DNA of 44,018 bases from CAZWBR01 sp964404205 (lineage in GTDB: Bacteria > Bacteroidota > Bacteroidia > Bacteroidales > Prolixibacteraceae): the NCBI GenBank assembly GCA_964404205.1, contig CAYOJD010000011.1, positions 1 to 44,018 of the forward strand, in the 5' to 3' direction. Every line of letters begins with the position of its first letter. The stretch's first letter is position 1. This document shows positions 42,780-44,018 of the stretch, in pieces. The notes below the pieces were generated by a model. That model did no database searches. It had not been told where the DNA came from and saw nothing but the letters and a program-made list of their open reading frames with translations. The translations under genes and the position numbers were made by a program.

Positions 42780-44006
42780 ATGAGAAAGATTAAAGTTGTG
42801 AACCCTGTGGTTGAACTCGACGGGGATGAAATGACCAGAATTATCTGGAAAATGATTCGCGAACAATTGATTTTGCCCTATCTGGATATCGACATTAAGT
42901 ATTACGATTTGGGAATTGAAAACCGCGATGCTACCGACGATAAAGTGACAACAGATGCCGCTTATGCCATTAAGAAATATAAAGTGGGTATTAAATGTGC
43001 CACCATCACGCCCGACGAGGCCAGGGTCAAGGAGTTTGGGCTGAAAAAGATGTATAAATCGCCCAATGGAACCATAAGAAATATTCTGGGCGGAACTATT
43101 TTTCGCGAACCCATTGTTGTTCAAAATGTTCCACGCTTGATTCCACAATGGACAGCGCCAATTGTTATCGGCCGTCATGCCTTTGGCGACCAATATCGTG
43201 CTACTGATATCGTAGTCGATCGGCCTGGAAACCTGACTATGACTTTTATCCCTGACGATGGTTCTGGTGCACAGGTACACGAGGTTTACCATTTCGAAGG
43301 GCCAGGCGTTGCCCTTTCAATGTACAATACCGAAGAGTCGATTCGCGGCTTTGCGCACAGTTGCTTCAAAATGGCACTTTCCAAAAAATGGCCACTGTAT
43401 CTTTCGACCAAAAATACCATCCTGAAAAAGTATGACGGTTTTTTCAAAGATATCTTTCAGGAGATATATGAGCAGGAATACAAGAGTGATTTCGAAGAGG
43501 CGGGTATTATTTATGAGCATCGGCTAATTGACGACATGGTGGCTTCGTCATTGAAATGGAACGGTAATTTTATCTGGGCCTGTAAAAACTACGACGGCGA
43601 TGTTCAGTCGGATACTGTAGCACAGGGTTTTGGTTCGCTCGGACTGATGACTTCGGTTCTGATGACCCCAGATGGCGACATTGTGGAAGCGGAGGCCGCC
43701 CATGGTACCGTTACCCGCCACTATCGCGAACATCAGAAAGGCAAAGCTACATCGACTAATCCGATTGCCTCCATCTTTGCCTGGACACGTGGTTTGGAGT
43801 TTCGCGGAAAGTTGGATAACAATGCCGATTTAGTCGGCTTTGCCCACACGTTGGAACAAGTTTGTATCGATACGGTTGAATCGGGCAAAATGACCAAAGA
43901 TTTGGCTCTGTCGATATATGGCGATGTGCTGAAACCGGAACATTATCTTACCACTGAAAAATTTATGGCTGCCATCGACAATGAGCTAAAACGCCGAATC
44001 GGATAA
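42780..44006 (+). CDS. icd: NADP-dependent isocitrate dehydrogenase (eukaryotic-like type)
   Basis: This 408-residue TCA-cycle enzyme oxidises isocitrate to 2-oxoglutarate with NADP. Markers are NPVVELDGDEMTRIIW, ATITPDEARVKEFGL, SPNGTIRNILGGTIFREPI (substrate Ser and Arg), RHAFGDQYRATD and the metal-binding DGDVQSDTVAQGFGSLGLM. The sequence belongs to the dimeric type II group shared with eukaryotes and many Bacteroidota rather than the E. coli type. It starts at ATG 42780 and is complete at 44006. The upstream 91 nt contain TTTG (42716-42719) but no perfect -7 element. Confidence 0.96.
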   Translation: MRKIKVVNPVVELDGDEMTRIIWKMIREQLILPYLDIDIKYYDLGIENRDATDDKVTTDAAYAIKKYKVGIKCATITPDEARVKEFGLKKMYKSPNGTIRNILGGTIFREPIVVQNVPRLIPQWTAPIVIGRHAFGDQYRATDIVVDRPGNLTMTFIPDDGSGAQVHEVYHFEGPGVALSMYNTEESIRGFAHSCFKMALSKKWPLYLSTKNTILKKYDGFFKDIFQEIYEQEYKSDFEEAGIIYEHRLIDDMVASSLKWNGNFIWACKNYDGDVQSDTVAQGFGSLGLMTSVLMTPDGDIVEAEAAHGTVTRHYREHQKGKATSTNPIASIFAWTRGLEFRGKLDNNADLVGFAHTLEQVCIDTVESGKMTKDLALSIYGDVLKPEHYLTTEKFMAAIDNELKRRIG

Positions 44007-44018
44007 ATTTGATTTGCG

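Noticed and set aside
1..44018. CRISPR arrays, tRNA or rRNA genes, insertion sequences and prophage genes
   Set aside because: No regularly spaced repeats, cloverleaf-like segments, transposase-like frames or phage structural genes were seen in any intergenic region, all of which are shorter than 300 nt.

Overview
The window is a chromosomal stretch of a Bacteroidota bacterium, most likely an environmental member of the Bacteroidales/Marinilabiliales group. The main signs are family-typical proteins (a long two-part signal peptidase I, a WbqC protein, an Rnk-type GreA/GreB relative, an NspC decarboxylase, an RsmF-type methyltransferase), weak Shine-Dalgarno sequences, and many gene starts preceded by the Bacteroidota -7 promoter element TAnnTTTG. 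Coding density is high. There are no rRNA or tRNA genes, insertion sequences, phage genes or CRISPR arrays. A run of ten Ns at 17253-17262 shows that this is a draft assembly.

Layout. Positions 1-9779 hold two divergent RND efflux systems. On the minus strand a TetR regulator, a TolC channel and a membrane-fusion lipoprotein (cut by the window edge) form a drug-type efflux operon. On the plus strand a His/Cys-rich exported protein, a His-rich adaptor, a CzcA/CusA-type pump and a TolC-type channel form a metal-efflux operon. Positions 9854-16820 carry mostly carbohydrate genes on the minus strand: an MFS sugar porter, a GH16 beta-glucanase, an AlkD-like protein, two Tat-signal sugar enzymes (a TIM-barrel epimerase/isomerase and a Gfo/Idh/MocA oxidoreductase), a DoxX membrane protein and a DJ-1 family protein.

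Positions 16910-25947 hold housekeeping genes (rnk-like gene broken by the gap, TPR membrane protein, recF, DUF721/DciA-like, nspC, rRNA methyltransferase, YitT, rplS) and one unusual protein with four helical repeats joined to a GH16-fold domain that has lost its catalytic glutamates. Positions 26111-34608 hold a C1 peptidase, a PgpH-like HD phosphohydrolase, an NlpC/P60 hydrolase, a 31-residue membrane peptide, a NUDIX hydrolase, WbqC, LapA, a lipoprotein, lepB and dapB. Positions 34735-44006 hold an AsmA protein, cinA, an aminotransferase, YccF, a secreted glutathione peroxidase, dnaX and NADP isocitrate dehydrogenase.

The most interesting observation is dnaX. Its frame stops five codons after a run of ten A, while the complete tau C-terminal region continues in the -1 frame from the same A run. 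This is either programmed slippage that makes both the gamma and tau subunits or a homopolymer error. Several gene starts were moved from upstream TTG/GTG codons to ATG codons that fit the promoters and the families better.
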